DNA of 64,000 nt from Chloroflexota bacterium (GCA_016215025.1 JACRMI010000110.1:1-64000); one strand, 5' to 3'. Shown: positions 21,428 to 32,962, counted from the stretch's first letter. Notes: generated by a model not told the origin, from the sequence alone. Numbers and translations: made by a program.

Positions 21428-24403
21428 ATGAGGATCGTTATGACCGCTCCACTGCACATTCTGATTCTGGAAGATAGTTCCACCGATGCCGAGCTAATGG
21501 CGCATGAGCTGGACCGCGCCGGTTTCAATTTGACCTGGGAGCGCGTTGAAACCGAAACCGAATACCTCGCCGCGCTCGATTCCATGCCCGACCTCATTCT
21601 CGCCGATTACTCGCTGCCCAAGTACGATGCTCGGCGCGCGTTGCAATCGTTGCAAGAACGCGGCTTGGATATTCCCTTCATCGTCATCACCGGTTCGATC
21701 AATGAAGAAGTCGCCGTCGACACGATGAAACGCGGCGCAACCGACTATTTGCTCAAAGATCGTCCGGCGCGTCTCGGCGCAGCCGTCGCAAGCGCATTAG
21801 AACAAAAACAACTGCGCGAGCAAAATTGGCGCGCCGATCAGGCCTTGCGCGAAAGTGAGGAACGTTTCCGCGCGCTGGTCGAGCGAAGCCAGGATGCCAT
21901 CGCGCTGGCCAATCCCGATGGAACGATTTTGTACGCCAGCCCCAGCGCCGCGCGTATTGTGGGAGTCAAACCCGAAGCGATGATCGGTCGCAGCACGTTT
22001 GAACGCATTCATCCCGACGACGTGCAACGCGCCAAACAGATTTTCAATCACGTGGCGCAAAATCCCGGTTCGACGGCGACGCAACAATTCCGCATCCAAC
22101 ACCGCGATGGATCATGGCACTGGATCGAAGGCGTGGGAAGAAACATGCTGCATGTGCCAAGCGTGCGAGCAATGGTCGCCAATTATCGCGACATTACCGA
22201 GCGCAAACGCGCTGAAGAAGAACGCCAACATCACATCGAGCAATTGACGATCTTGAATGCAGCGGCGATCAAACTCCAACAATGCCTTGACCCACAGGAA
22301 ATTATTCGCGTCGCTTGCAGCGAACTCCAGAGATTTGGAAACTTTGCCAGCATCTACTGGCTGACGGCCGATGGCAAGTATCTCGAACATTTTCACACCG
22401 CGATGAGCGAAGCAATGCTGCAAGAGTACGTCCAAGTTTTTGGCGATAACGGTTTGCAGCTGACCGTTCCCATCGAGTTACTCTCCCCCGTATGGCGGCA
22501 ACTCGAAAGCGGCGAAGCAGTCTTCGACCCGGAAATTGTTCCCAAGGTCATTGCCACCTTACCATCCCAGTCCCGTCCCTTTACAGATTGGATCGTGGCG
22601 CACTCGGCCCAATCCGCTATGCTCCTCGCACCTCTCAAGCGTGATGGAGCGGTCATTGGACTGCTCAGTGTCCTGGGCGACCAATGGGGCGCATCCGATC
22701 TTTCTTCCATCACTCTCTTTGCGCGCCATGTCTCAGTCGCCTTGGAAAATGCGCGGCTTTTTGACGATGTCAAACACCGCGCCCAGCAATTGACCACCAT
22801 CAATGCGGCTGGACATACGCTGGCAGAAACGCTTGAATTGAACGTTATCTATGAACGCTTGGCGCGAACAACCTTAGACCTGTTACCGGATATTTCGACA
22901 GTCTATATTTCACTATATGATCCCGAACGAGAACTGTTGACGGCGGTCTACGGCATCCATGAAAACCAAGTCCTGGATGTCTCAGGATTCCCACCGATCC
23001 CACTCGAAGCGCGCAACGTCGGCACGCAGAGCGAAACTATTCACACGCGACGACCGGTCATCATCAATGATCTCCGCGCGCGACTCGCCCAGGTGAAAAC
23101 CAAATTCGATGTGGGTGAGAGCGACCAAGCCAACGCCCCAGGTCCATGGACGCTATCAGGATTGTACGTTCCCATGTTGGCAAAAGACAAAGTGATTGGA
23201 GTCATTCAAGTTCAAAGTTATACCTTAAACCGCTTTACCCCGGTCGATGCAGAACTGCTTGAATTCATCGCCACGACCGCTGCCGTCGCCATCGAGAATG
23301 CGCGCTTGTTCGATGAAAGACGGCGGCGCTTGATCGAATTGGAAGCGATCAATCGAATTTCGATTGCCATGCGCCACGCGCAAACCATCGCAGAAATGGT
23401 CCCCATCCTCTTGCAAGAAACGCTCGCAGTGCTTAAGGCGACGACAACAACCCTTTGGCTGTATGATTCGGCGCGCGGCATCCTTGTCCAGGTCGGCGAA
23501 CTCAATTTTCCGCACATCCCCGGTTCGTTGGCTCCCCACCAAGGCATTGCCGGACAGGTTTTCTCTTCCGGCCAAACTTATCTCTCCGCCGAGTTCAAAT
23601 CCGATCCGCTGACCGTTGCGGAAAATCGCGACGAGATTCCGGCGGGCTTGGGCGGCGCATGTGTGCCAATCCTCGCATTGGAGCAAGTGATCGGTGTGCT
23701 CTTTGTTTCGGTCTTTTTGCCGCGCCAACTCACTCCCGATGAAATCCATCTCTTGACCACGATTGCCGAAATCGCCGGAAACGCGATTCACCGGACGAGA
23801 CTCCATCAGCAGACCGAGCAAGACGCGCTTGCGCTCACGCTCGCCTACGATAAAACGATTGAGGGTTGGTCGCATGCGCTCGACCAGCGGGATAAAGAGA
23901 CCGAAGGTCATACTCAGCGCGTGACGGAGATGACGTTGCGGCTCGCGCGCGCCATGCACATACTCAAAGCGGAATTGATTCACATTCGCCGCGGCGCGCT
24001 GCTCCACGATATTGGCAAGATGGGCGTGCCTGATGCGATTTTGCTCAAGCCCGGCGCGCTGGATGCGTATGAATGGAAAATCATGCGCCGACATCCGGAA
24101 CTTGCCTACGAATTACTTGCGCCGATCGCTTTCCTGCACCCGGCGCTTAACATTCCCTACTGCCATCACGAAAAATGGGATGGCACCGGCTATCCGCGTG
24201 GATTGAAAGGCGACCAAATCCCATTAGCAGCACGCATCTTTTCCGTGGTCGACGTGTGGGATGCGTTGCGCTCGGATCGTCCCTATCGTCCCGCTTGGTC
24301 TTCTACTGAAACGCGCAATTACATCCAGGCGCAAAGCGGCGTATATTTCGATCCACAAATCGCAGAGAAATTTCTGGCGCTGACAGCTAATACCGACTCA
24401 TAA
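21428..24403 (+). CDS. REC-PAS-GAF-GAF-GAF-HD-GYP response regulator
   Basis: The 991-residue protein has a REC domain at about 1-125 (phospho-acceptor Asp in LILADYSLPKYDA), a PAS domain at about 140-260, three GAF domains between about 275 and 790, and an HD-GYP domain at about 800-985. The HD-GYP part is intact: HTQRVTEMTLRLAR, LLHDIGKMGVPD, HHEKWDGTGYPRGLKGDQIP. HD-GYP enzymes hydrolyse cyclic-di-GMP, so the whole three-gene set probably links membrane and cytoplasmic sensing to lowering of cyclic-di-GMP. Either ATG 21428 or ATG 21440 could be the start. A repeat-filled gap of about 180 bases separates it from the response regulator. Confidence 0.88.
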   Translation: MRIVMTAPLHILILEDSSTDAELMAHELDRAGFNLTWERVETETEYLAALDSMPDLILADYSLPKYDARRALQSLQERGLDIPFIVITGSINEEVAVDTMKRGATDYLLKDRPARLGAAVASALEQKQLREQNWRADQALRESEERFRALVERSQDAIALANPDGTILYASPSAARIVGVKPEAMIGRSTFERIHPDDVQRAKQIFNHVAQNPGSTATQQFRIQHRDGSWHWIEGVGRNMLHVPSVRAMVANYRDITERKRAEEERQHHIEQLTILNAAAIKLQQCLDPQEIIRVACSELQRFGNFASIYWLTADGKYLEHFHTAMSEAMLQEYVQVFGDNGLQLTVPIELLSPVWRQLESGEAVFDPEIVPKVIATLPSQSRPFTDWIVAHSAQSAMLLAPLKRDGAVIGLLSVLGDQWGASDLSSITLFARHVSVALENARLFDDVKHRAQQLTTINAAGHTLAETLELNVIYERLARTTLDLLPDISTVYISLYDPERELLTAVYGIHENQVLDVSGFPPIPLEARNVGTQSETIHTRRPVIINDLRARLAQVKTKFDVGESDQANAPGPWTLSGLYVPMLAKDKVIGVIQVQSYTLNRFTPVDAELLEFIATTAAVAIENARLFDERRRRLIELEAINRISIAMRHAQTIAEMVPILLQETLAVLKATTTTLWLYDSARGILVQVGELNFPHIPGSLAPHQGIAGQVFSSGQTYLSAEFKSDPLTVAENRDEIPAGLGGACVPILALEQVIGVLFVSVFLPRQLTPDEIHLLTTIAEIAGNAIHRTRLHQQTEQDALALTLAYDKTIEGWSHALDQRDKETEGHTQRVTEMTLRLARAMHILKAELIHIRRGALLHDIGKMGVPDAILLKPGALDAYEWKIMRRHPELAYELLAPIAFLHPALNIPYCHHEKWDGTGYPRGLKGDQIPLAARIFSVVDVWDALRSDRPYRPAWSSTETRNYIQAQSGVYFDPQIAEKFLALTANTDS

Positions 24404-24408
24404 AGTAA

Positions 24409-24427
24409 GGCAAGTTTCCAACTTGCC
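24409..24427 (+). terminator. Hairpin after the HD-GYP gene
   Basis: GGCAAGTT-TCC-AACTTGCC forms a perfect 8-bp stem just after the stop. There is no clear T-run, so termination strength is uncertain. Confidence 0.5.
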
Positions 24428-24476
24428 AAACAAGTCAGAAACCTGCCCTATGCCTTGTGTAACCTAGAAATCCGAT

Positions 24477-24505
24477 TTGACTCTCCTCTGGTTTGATGCT
24501 ATAAT
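24477..24505 (+). promoter_or_regulatory. Near-consensus sigma70 promoter for rho
   Basis: TTGACT and a perfect TATAAT are 17 bases apart, the optimal spacing. It lies about 180 bases before the rho start codon, giving a long untranslated leader. Rho genes elsewhere are often autoregulated by termination in such leaders. Confidence 0.8.
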
Positions 24506-24687
24506 TTCGACAGTTAAAGATTGCTGTCTCCAACCACTCACCACCGACCCTTAACCTCACTTGATTGACTATCTCCTTCCTGTAATGAATCGAATAAATA
24601 TTTTCTTTGAAACAACTGATGAAAGATCTATCGGCAAGATGCCGACTCTAATGATTCCTCGCGCCTGTGATTAAATCGGAGTCCCTC

Positions 24688-25953
24688 GTGGCTGAAACCC
24701 TCAATTACGCTGAGCTAGAACGCAAGACCCTCACCGAACTACGTGAAATTGCTAAAGAACAAACGATTAGCGGTTACACGCGGTACAAGAAAACCGATCT
24801 CATCTTTCGCTTGCTGCGCGCCAAAGCCGAACGTGAAGGCTTGATTTTCGGCGGCGGCGTTTTGCAAATCGTCGAAGATGGCATCGGCTTTTTACGTTCC
24901 GATCATTTGCTGCCGGGTCCCGAAGATGTATATGTCTCGCAGTCACAAATTCGCCGTTTTGGACTGCGGACCGGCGATATGGTCATCGGTCAGGTACGTC
25001 CGCCTAAAGACACGGAAAAGTATTTCGGCTTGCTCCGCGTCGAAGCGGTCAATGGTCTCGATCCTGAAGCGGCGAAGCAACGCCCCGATTTCGACAAGCT
25101 CACCCCGATTTTCCCGAATTCACAATTCAAACTCGAAACCAAGCCCAATATTCTCGCGACTCGCCTTTTTGATATTTTAGCGCCGATTGGCCGCGGTCAA
25201 CGTGGTTTGATTGTCTCGCCGCCCAAAGCAGGCAAGACGACCATTCTTAAACAAATCGCGAACGGTATCAGCGAAAATTATCCCGATGCGCACTTGATGG
25301 TTGTGTTGATCGGCGAACGTCCGGAAGAAGTGACCGATGTCGATCGTTCCGTCGAAGCCGAAGTGTTCTCATCGACGTTCGATGATGTGGTCGAAAACCA
25401 AACCCGCGTGGCCGAGATGGCGCTGTCGCGCGCCAAGCGTTTGGTCGAAGGTGGCAAGGACGTCGTCGTCATGCTCGATTCGATCACGCGGCTCGCACGC
25501 GCGTACAACCTAGTCGTTCCGCCCAGCGGTCGCACTCTCACCGGCGGTTTCGATCCGGCGGCGTTGTATCCGCCCAAACATTTCTTTGGCGCGGCGCGCA
25601 ATTTGGAAGAAGGCGGCAGTCTCACGATAATCGGCACGTGTCTCGTCGATACGGGCAGCCGCATGGACGATCTGATCTACGAAGAATTCAAGGGCACCGG
25701 CAACAGCGAAATCCACTTGAATCGAAAACTTTCCGAACGCCGCATCTTCCCCGCCATCGACATCGAACGCTCCAGCACGCGCCGCGAAGAATTATTGCTG
25801 GACGACGAAACCTTGGCGCGCGTATGGACTCTGCGTCGCATGATCGATATGCTGGGTGGCGGCGAGGACGCGCTCGAACCAGTCATTGAGCGAATGAAAA
25901 AGACAAAGGCCAACAAAGAGTTTTTGGCAACGCTGAACAAGGATGCGTTCTAA
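24688..25953 (+). CDS. rho: Transcription termination factor Rho
   Basis: Rho is the hexameric RNA helicase that ends transcription of untranslated RNA. The N-terminal helical domain (LTELREIAKEQTISGYTRYKK) leads into the cold-shock-like RNA-binding domain (GGVLQIVEDGIGFLR), then the motor domain with Walker A PPKAGKTTILK, Walker B VVVMLDSITRLARAYN and the R-loop/Q-loop region GGFDPAALYPPKHFFGAARN. I choose GTG 24688 (CGGAG seven bases upstream) over the track's GTG 24667, giving 421 residues, a normal length. The M23 peptidase gene follows directly, within or just after the rho stop. Confidence 0.95.
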   Translation: MAETLNYAELERKTLTELREIAKEQTISGYTRYKKTDLIFRLLRAKAEREGLIFGGGVLQIVEDGIGFLRSDHLLPGPEDVYVSQSQIRRFGLRTGDMVIGQVRPPKDTEKYFGLLRVEAVNGLDPEAAKQRPDFDKLTPIFPNSQFKLETKPNILATRLFDILAPIGRGQRGLIVSPPKAGKTTILKQIANGISENYPDAHLMVVLIGERPEEVTDVDRSVEAEVFSSTFDDVVENQTRVAEMALSRAKRLVEGGKDVVVMLDSITRLARAYNLVVPPSGRTLTGGFDPAALYPPKHFFGAARNLEEGGSLTIIGTCLVDTGSRMDDLIYEEFKGTGNSEIHLNRKLSERRIFPAIDIERSSTRREELLLDDETLARVWTLRRMIDMLGGGEDALEPVIERMKKTKANKEFLATLNKDAF

Positions 25954-25957
25954 ACTC

Positions 25958-27082
25958 ATGTCCGGACAATCGGTTCAACTTTCGGTCATTGCGCGCGCGC
26001 GGATTTGGGCAGCGCCGCAGCTCTTGCAGTTGCGTGACATTGCGCGCGATGTTGCCGAAGATATTCCCCTCCTCACTCGCATTGCTTCGCACATCGGTCT
26101 ATTATTGCTCATGGTCTTGACCATTGCGGCGACCGGCGTTCAACTCAACATCGGCAACGACAAAGGTGGACCTACCATAGTTGCGGAATCTGATCCATCG
26201 AATCTGATTGTCTTGCCCGACATACCCAGTATTGATTCGGGAGACTTGGTTGCAGCGCCAGCCGCTGCCCTTCCGATCACGACTGCCCCCAAACGTATTC
26301 GCCGTGATGTCGTCAAGTACACGGTTCAACCGGGCGACACCGTCAGCGACATTGCAGGTGAATTTCAAATTACGCCTGACTCGGTCCTATGGGCAAATGG
26401 AAAATTGGAAGACAATCCCGACATGTTGTCAGTTGGTCAGGTATTGAACATTCCGCCGGTCAGCGGAGTGCTCGTCACCGTTCAAAATGGCGAATCGATA
26501 AAATCGATTGCCAACAAGTATGCAACAAAAAAAGTATCATCGGATACGTTGGTTAAGAATATTATTGAGCTTGAATTCAATCAACAGTTTCATGATCTGC
26601 AAGCAGCCAATCATCCACTGACCACTGGTCAATTTTTGATGGTGCCCGACGGAACCAAGCCTTACGTGCCTCGTCAAGTCACTGCCTATAGCGGAGCTGT
26701 TCCAGCTACTGCGGCGCGCGGCACAGGCAATTTTGGGTGGCCCGTTTCTGGACGCATCACGCAAAAATATTGGACGCGTCATACGGGTATCGATGTTGGC
26801 GCAGCGACCGGCACGCCAATCTACGCTGCCGATTCGGGTTACGTCGTGCAAGCGGGATGGAGCAACATCGGTTACGGAAATATGATCTTGATTAATCATG
26901 GCAACGGATTCTTGACGCGTTATGGTCACCTCAGCGCCTTCGCGGTCGAAGTTGGCGACTCGGTCAAAAAAGGAAAACTCATCGGACGCGTAGGCAATAC
27001 CGGCAACTCGACCGGACCACACTTGCACTTTGAAATTATCCGAAACGGAATACATCTGAATCCGTTCGGATATTTACGATAG
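25958..27082 (+). CDS. LysM and M23 (LytM) peptidase-domain envelope protein
   Basis: The protein has about 374 residues from ATG 25958 (an ATG at 25943, inside rho, is also possible). A membrane segment at about residues 50-68 (IGLLLLMVLTIAATGV) anchors it with the C-terminus outside. Two LysM domains (YTVQPGDTVSDIAGEFQITP and a more divergent second) bind peptidoglycan. The C-terminal M23 domain keeps the zinc ligands: HTGIDVGAATG, YGHLSAF and GPHLHFEI. It is probably a peptidoglycan endopeptidase or an activator of amidases. It is likely co-transcribed with rho and ends at a strong terminator. Confidence 0.88.
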   Translation: MSGQSVQLSVIARARIWAAPQLLQLRDIARDVAEDIPLLTRIASHIGLLLLMVLTIAATGVQLNIGNDKGGPTIVAESDPSNLIVLPDIPSIDSGDLVAAPAAALPITTAPKRIRRDVVKYTVQPGDTVSDIAGEFQITPDSVLWANGKLEDNPDMLSVGQVLNIPPVSGVLVTVQNGESIKSIANKYATKKVSSDTLVKNIIELEFNQQFHDLQAANHPLTTGQFLMVPDGTKPYVPRQVTAYSGAVPATAARGTGNFGWPVSGRITQKYWTRHTGIDVGAATGTPIYAADSGYVVQAGWSNIGYGNMILINHGNGFLTRYGHLSAFAVEVGDSVKKGKLIGRVGNTGNSTGPHLHFEIIRNGIHLNPFGYLR

Positions 27083-27092
27083 TTCAAAACCG

Positions 27093-27128
27093 GACCTGGA
27101 AGGTCTCCAAGACCTTCCAGGTCTTTTT
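27093..27128 (+). terminator. Rho-independent terminator after the M23 peptidase gene
   Basis: A perfect 14-bp stem (GACCTGGAAGGTCT and its complement) with loop CCA is followed by TTTTT. It ends the rho-M23 unit. Confidence 0.92.
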
Positions 27129-27139
27129 AAGGAGTCAAG

Positions 27140-28297
27140 ATGCGCGGATGGCGCATTGGAAAAATAATGGGCATCGATATCGCACTCGATGCAAGTTGGT
27201 TTTTGATTTTCTTTTTGCTGGTGTATACATTGGGCTTTATCCAATTCCCACGCGATTTGCACCCCGGTCGCTTTCGCGTCTCCGCGGATGCCATTTCGAT
27301 CACGCTGGGTATTGCGGCGAGCGTGTTGCTGTTTGCTTCGGTGCTGGCGCATGAACTGTCGCATTCGTGGATGGCAATTCAGCTCGGCACGTCGGTCAAG
27401 CGCATCACGCTATTCATCTTTGGCGGCGTCGCCCAAATTGCCGGCGAACCCGATCGGCCCTTGAGTGAATTCTTGATCGCGATCATGGGTCCGCTGATGA
27501 GTGTGGCGCTCGCGGCATTGTTCGGCGCGGCGTGGTTGTGGCTGCGCATTCTCGATTCGGCTGACGTAGCCAACGGCATGCTTACGCCATTGATTCTGCT
27601 GACCGGGATACTGGCGCAAGTTAATGGATCACTCGCCTTGTTCAATCTTGCGCCAGGTTTCCCGCTCGATGGCGGCCGAGTGTTGCGCGCGATTCTGTGG
27701 GGTGCAACGCACAGCATCGCCACGGCGACCAAGTGGGCATCGCGGGTGGGACAACTGATTGCCGTTCTGCTTATCGGCTCTGCGTTCATTGGATTTTTTA
27801 CGGGGTTCGGCATCGGTGGAATTTGGAACGCGTTTATCGGCTTGTTCCTCTGGAACGCCGCCAACGAAGGTTATCGCCAAACGCTGATGGTCGAGAGTCT
27901 GCGCGGCGTAAGCGTCAGTCAGTTGATGACGCGCGCCGAAGCAGTGTCGCCCGATCTGACCGTCGGCGAATTCGTCGAGCAATATTTGTTGCGGCAGCGC
28001 GATCAGACGTTTGTCGTGACAGATGGATTTGCATTCTTGGGCGTTATCGGAACAAGTAATATTCGAAATGTTTCGCGCCCCGAATGGAACATCCGGCGTG
28101 TGCGCGATGTGATGACGCCGAGTACATCGCTTCAAGTCTTGAATCCATCGGATAGCGTAACCACCGCCCTTGCGCGCTTGGCGAACAGCGATGCTGAAGA
28201 ATTGCCGGTCCTCGATGCGGGACAAGTTGTTGGATTCATCGGACAAAACGAACTCGCGCGCTATCTTCGCTTGAATGCAGAAAGAAAACAAATGTAA
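27140..28297 (+). CDS. Site-2 protease family (M50) membrane metallopeptidase with CBS domains
   Basis: The 385-residue protein is an intramembrane zinc protease of the SpoIVFB-like group. HELSH in SVLAHELSHSWMA is the zinc motif and NLAPGFPLDGGRVLRA supplies the third ligand Asp. About six membrane helices cover residues 1-235. The C-terminal 130 residues form two CBS motifs (VSQLMTRAEAVSPDLTVGEF and RDVMTPSTSLQVL), which usually sense adenine nucleotides. The substrate, commonly a membrane-tethered regulator, is unknown. AAGGAG precedes the ATG, directly after the terminator hairpin. Confidence 0.9.
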   Translation: MRGWRIGKIMGIDIALDASWFLIFFLLVYTLGFIQFPRDLHPGRFRVSADAISITLGIAASVLLFASVLAHELSHSWMAIQLGTSVKRITLFIFGGVAQIAGEPDRPLSEFLIAIMGPLMSVALAALFGAAWLWLRILDSADVANGMLTPLILLTGILAQVNGSLALFNLAPGFPLDGGRVLRAILWGATHSIATATKWASRVGQLIAVLLIGSAFIGFFTGFGIGGIWNAFIGLFLWNAANEGYRQTLMVESLRGVSVSQLMTRAEAVSPDLTVGEFVEQYLLRQRDQTFVVTDGFAFLGVIGTSNIRNVSRPEWNIRRVRDVMTPSTSLQVLNPSDSVTTALARLANSDAEELPVLDAGQVVGFIGQNELARYLRLNAERKQM

Positions 28298-28299
28298 TT

Positions 28300-28327
28300 T
28301 TGCATTTTTAATATTTTTGTGTATAAT
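28300..28327 (+). promoter_or_regulatory. Likely promoter of the ATP synthase operon
   Basis: TTGCAT and TATAAT are 16 bases apart in an AT-rich stretch 30 bases before the first gene of the operon. The -35 match is moderate and the -10 is perfect. Confidence 0.6.
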
Positions 28328-28357
28328 CTGGCAGGTTTACACAGGTCGAGAAAATAA

Positions 28358-28606
28358 ATGCGCGGCACAGTTACTGGACTAGCATTGCTCGTTCGACTGA
28401 GTGCTCTCACACTTGGCGCTGCGTTTGGATCGCTGCTGATCGGAATTTTTCTTGACCGCACGCTAGGCATCGCCCCTTTTGGCACTCTGTGCCTGATGGT
28501 ATTCGGAATTCTCGTCGGTACAATTAGCACCTATCGCACAGTCCAGCAAGCTAACGATGCAATCACCGACGATGATGATCGCAAAGATTCAACGGGAGGA
28601 ATTTAG
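28358..28606 (+). CDS. AtpZ/AtpI-like ATP synthase accessory protein
   Basis: This 82-residue protein has two membrane helices (LSALTLGAAFGSLLIGIFLDR and FGTLCLMVFGILVGTIS) separated by a short loop, the layout of the AtpZ/Fo-associated family. Such proteins help c-ring assembly or take up Mg/Ca ions. The C-terminus is acidic (AITDDDDRKDS). It is the first gene of the operon and its stop overlaps the GTG of atpB by one base. Confidence 0.75.
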   Translation: MRGTVTGLALLVRLSALTLGAAFGSLLIGIFLDRTLGIAPFGTLCLMVFGILVGTISTYRTVQQANDAITDDDDRKDSTGGI

Positions 28607-29634
28607 TGAAGCGCTGGCTACCCATAATTGTCGTACTGATTCTCTTTCTTGTTCCTGCATTCCTTCTCCCCAAGTTTGGACCCTCTGCCGTAACCGCATC
28701 CGTTGCCGTTAGCCCCGAAGTCTTATTCGTCATCGGTGGATTTCAAGTTTCCAACACCCTCTTCACCACTTGGATTGTCATGGTCCTGATTCTCCTCTTT
28801 GTCTATTTTGCCACCCGCAAACTCTCGCTCGTTCCCGGCACGGCGCAGAACTTGCTTGAAATGATTATTGAGTTGTGGGATGGGTTGGGACATGGGATTG
28901 CAGGCGCGCGCAGCAATAAATTCTTCCCAATTGTCACGACGATTTTCATCTTTGTCTTCTTCTCCAACATTCTTGGTTTGATCCCCGGCTTTGGACCGAT
29001 TGGCATTATTCCTGTCAAAGAAGGCGATCATCCGCCGGCGGGCATCAATATCTTTTTCGACATGCCGGGTTGGGGCGCGCATAAAGAAGCAGCGCCTGCC
29101 GGTGAGCATGGCGCTCCTGCTGCCGAAGCCGCACACGAAGAAGTCTTGCTTGCGCCGTTCTTTCGTTCGCCGTCGACCGACATTAACTTTACGCTCGCGA
29201 TTGCATTGATCTCGGTCATCATGACCCAAGTATTTGGTATGCAAACGTTCGGTCCCATCAAATACTGGTTCGTTCGATTCTTCTTGTTCGACAAGATCGG
29301 TCAATTCTTCGGATCACTCCTCAAGGGCAAACCGAAATTCGGACTACTTGCCTTTGGCTTTATCGATGTGTTTGTCGGATTTTTGGAACTCTTTAGCGAA
29401 ATGGTCAAGATCGTTTCGTTCACCTTCCGACTTTTTGGTAACATTTTTGCCGGTGAAGTGGTCTTGCTCATCATGGCGTTCTTGTCATCGACTTTTATCT
29501 TCTTCGGTTTTCCGTTTCCGTTCTACGCGCTCGAACTCTTTGTGGGCTTTATGCAAGCGTTCGTGTTCGCCATTCTAACGCTGGTCTTTATGACGATTGC
29601 AACATCCAAGCACGGCGCAGAAGAACATCACTAG
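28606..29634 (+). CDS. atpB: ATP synthase Fo subunit a
   Basis: Subunit a forms the proton half-channels next to the c-ring. The essential Arg is in SFTFRLFGNIFAGEV, and the preceding GFIDVFVGFLELFSEMVKIV is standard. The protein has 342 residues, longer than many a subunits, because of an Ala/His/Glu-rich loop (KEAAPAGEHGAPAAEAAHEE) between early helices. The start is GTG, overlapping the atpZ stop. A block of tandem repeats separates it from atpE. Confidence 0.95.
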   Translation: MKRWLPIIVVLILFLVPAFLLPKFGPSAVTASVAVSPEVLFVIGGFQVSNTLFTTWIVMVLILLFVYFATRKLSLVPGTAQNLLEMIIELWDGLGHGIAGARSNKFFPIVTTIFIFVFFSNILGLIPGFGPIGIIPVKEGDHPPAGINIFFDMPGWGAHKEAAPAGEHGAPAAEAAHEEVLLAPFFRSPSTDINFTLAIALISVIMTQVFGMQTFGPIKYWFVRFFLFDKIGQFFGSLLKGKPKFGLLAFGFIDVFVGFLELFSEMVKIVSFTFRLFGNIFAGEVVLLIMAFLSSTFIFFGFPFPFYALELFVGFMQAFVFAILTLVFMTIATSKHGAEEHH

Positions 29635-29639
29635 CCAAA

Positions 29640-30111
<472 letters not shown>

Positions 30112-30151
30112 TCGAGCGCCGCGCGCGAATCTTTCCTAACGGAGGAGTGCC

Positions 30152-30652
30152 TTGGAAAAACTTGGCATCAATGTAACCTGGCTGGCTGCCCAGCTAATTA
30201 ATTTTGGTCTTTTACTATTTCTCTTGTGGCAGTTTGCGTACAAGCCCGTTTTGGGTATGTTGAATGCACGCAAGCAAAAGATCCAAGAGAGTCTTGAGTA
30301 CGCAGAGAAGGTCAAAGCCGACGCTGCCGCGCAACAAAAAGAGTTTGAAAAGAAACTCGAAGAGACGCGACGCGAGACGCAAGCGGCGGCCGCCGCGGCG
30401 GCTCAGGTCGGCGAAAAAGAGCGCGAAGTCATTGTCGCGCAAGCGCGTGAAGAAGCCCGCAAGCTAGTCGAGCAGGCGCGTTCGCAAATCGAATACGAGC
30501 GCAAACAAATGCTTTCTGAATTGCGCGAAGAAGTGGTGAGGCTTTCCATGCTCGCCACGCATAGAGTCGTCAGCACCTCGCTTGACGAAAATGCCCAACG
30601 CAAACTCGTCACCGAGTTTCTCGCGCAGGCAGATACCATCGGCAAGAACTAG
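30152..30652 (+). CDS. atpF: ATP synthase Fo subunit b
   Basis: This 166-residue stator subunit has one N-terminal membrane helix (WLAAQLINFGLLLFLLWQF), the YKPVLGMLNARKQKI hinge and then a long charged coiled coil (EKKLEETRRETQAAAAAAA). The start is TTG, backed by GGAGGAG four bases upstream. Two b chains form the peripheral stalk and bind delta, encoded next. Confidence 0.95.
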   Translation: MEKLGINVTWLAAQLINFGLLLFLLWQFAYKPVLGMLNARKQKIQESLEYAEKVKADAAAQQKEFEKKLEETRRETQAAAAAAAQVGEKEREVIVAQAREEARKLVEQARSQIEYERKQMLSELREEVVRLSMLATHRVVSTSLDENAQRKLVTEFLAQADTIGKN

Positions 30653-30679
30653 AGCTTGTCCTGAGCAAAGTCGAAGGAG
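30652..30679 (+). repeat. Dispersed repeat half that supplies the atpH ribosome-binding site
   Basis: GAGCTTGTCCTGAGCAAAGT followed by CGAAGGAG matches the widespread GAGC-TTGTCCTGAGC-GAAGTCGAAGGA intergenic repeat. Its last bases, AAGGAG, lie about 11 bases before the GTG of atpH. The repeat begins at the atpF stop codon. Confidence 0.6.
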
Positions 30680-30690
30680 AAAGAATAATC

Positions 30691-31200
30691 GTGGCTAACG
30701 AAGGACTTGCCTTAACCTACGCTCGCGCTGTGTTTGAAGAAGCGATGATGCAGTGGCTCAACCCGCTGAAAACCGTCGCTGCGTCACTCAAGCCCGAGGT
30801 CATCGCCAAACTCGACGATAACGCGCTCGCATTTTCAAAAAAACAAGAGTTGCTGCGACCGCTCTTGCCGTCCAACACGCCCAAACCGGTCGAGAATTTC
30901 ATATTCCTGCTGGCGAGCAAAGGCGATGTGCATTTGCTCAACCAGGTCATCAACGATCTCGACCGCTATGCCAAACGCGAAGCTTTCGGCGTAACCGCCA
31001 AGGTGACGAGTGCCATCACTTTGACGGACGGCGAAAAATCCGCCATCGAAAGCAAGATGCGCGCGCAATTCGGCAAAGACCTGGCGTTCGATTACGTAGT
31101 CGATCCTGCGATTCTGGGCGGCGTCGTCGTGCGCGTGGGCGACAAGGTGATCGATGGCAGCGTGGCAGGCAAACTGGCAGCGTTGCAAGAAAAGTTAAAA

Positions 31201-31203
<3 letters not shown>
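30691..31203 (+). CDS. atpH: ATP synthase F1 subunit delta
   Basis: A 170-residue OSCP/delta protein joining the b stalk to the alpha3beta3 head. Features are the N-terminal helical bundle (LALTYARAVFEEAM), the FIFLLASKGDVHLLNQVINDL segment and the C-terminal DYVVDPAILGGVVVRVGDKVIDGSV. The start is GTG. The stop codon overlaps the next palindromic repeat. Confidence 0.93.
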
Positions 31204-32822
<1,619 letters not shown>

Positions 32823-32935
32823 CAAATGGCAAATAGCTGATAGCAGATGGCAGTTGAGCATAAGGTATCAGCAATACGCTATCTGCCAGCAAGCGACTTG
32901 GCGTTTCGATCTCAGCGTTGAGTTCAATCATACCA
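32823..32935. repeat. Palindromic intergenic repeat after atpA
   Basis: Imperfect inverted words (AGCTGATAGCAGATGGCA and ATACGCTATCTGCCAG) form a hairpin between atpA and the first lipoprotein gene. A related CAAATAGCTTATAGC / CCATAAGCCATATGC element follows atpG. Confidence 0.5.
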
Positions 32936-32962
32936 ACGTCAGGAAAACGCTAAGGAGAAATT

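Noticed and set aside
23225-24094. 289-residue minus-strand ORF
   Set aside because: Shadow of the GAF and HD-GYP coding region.
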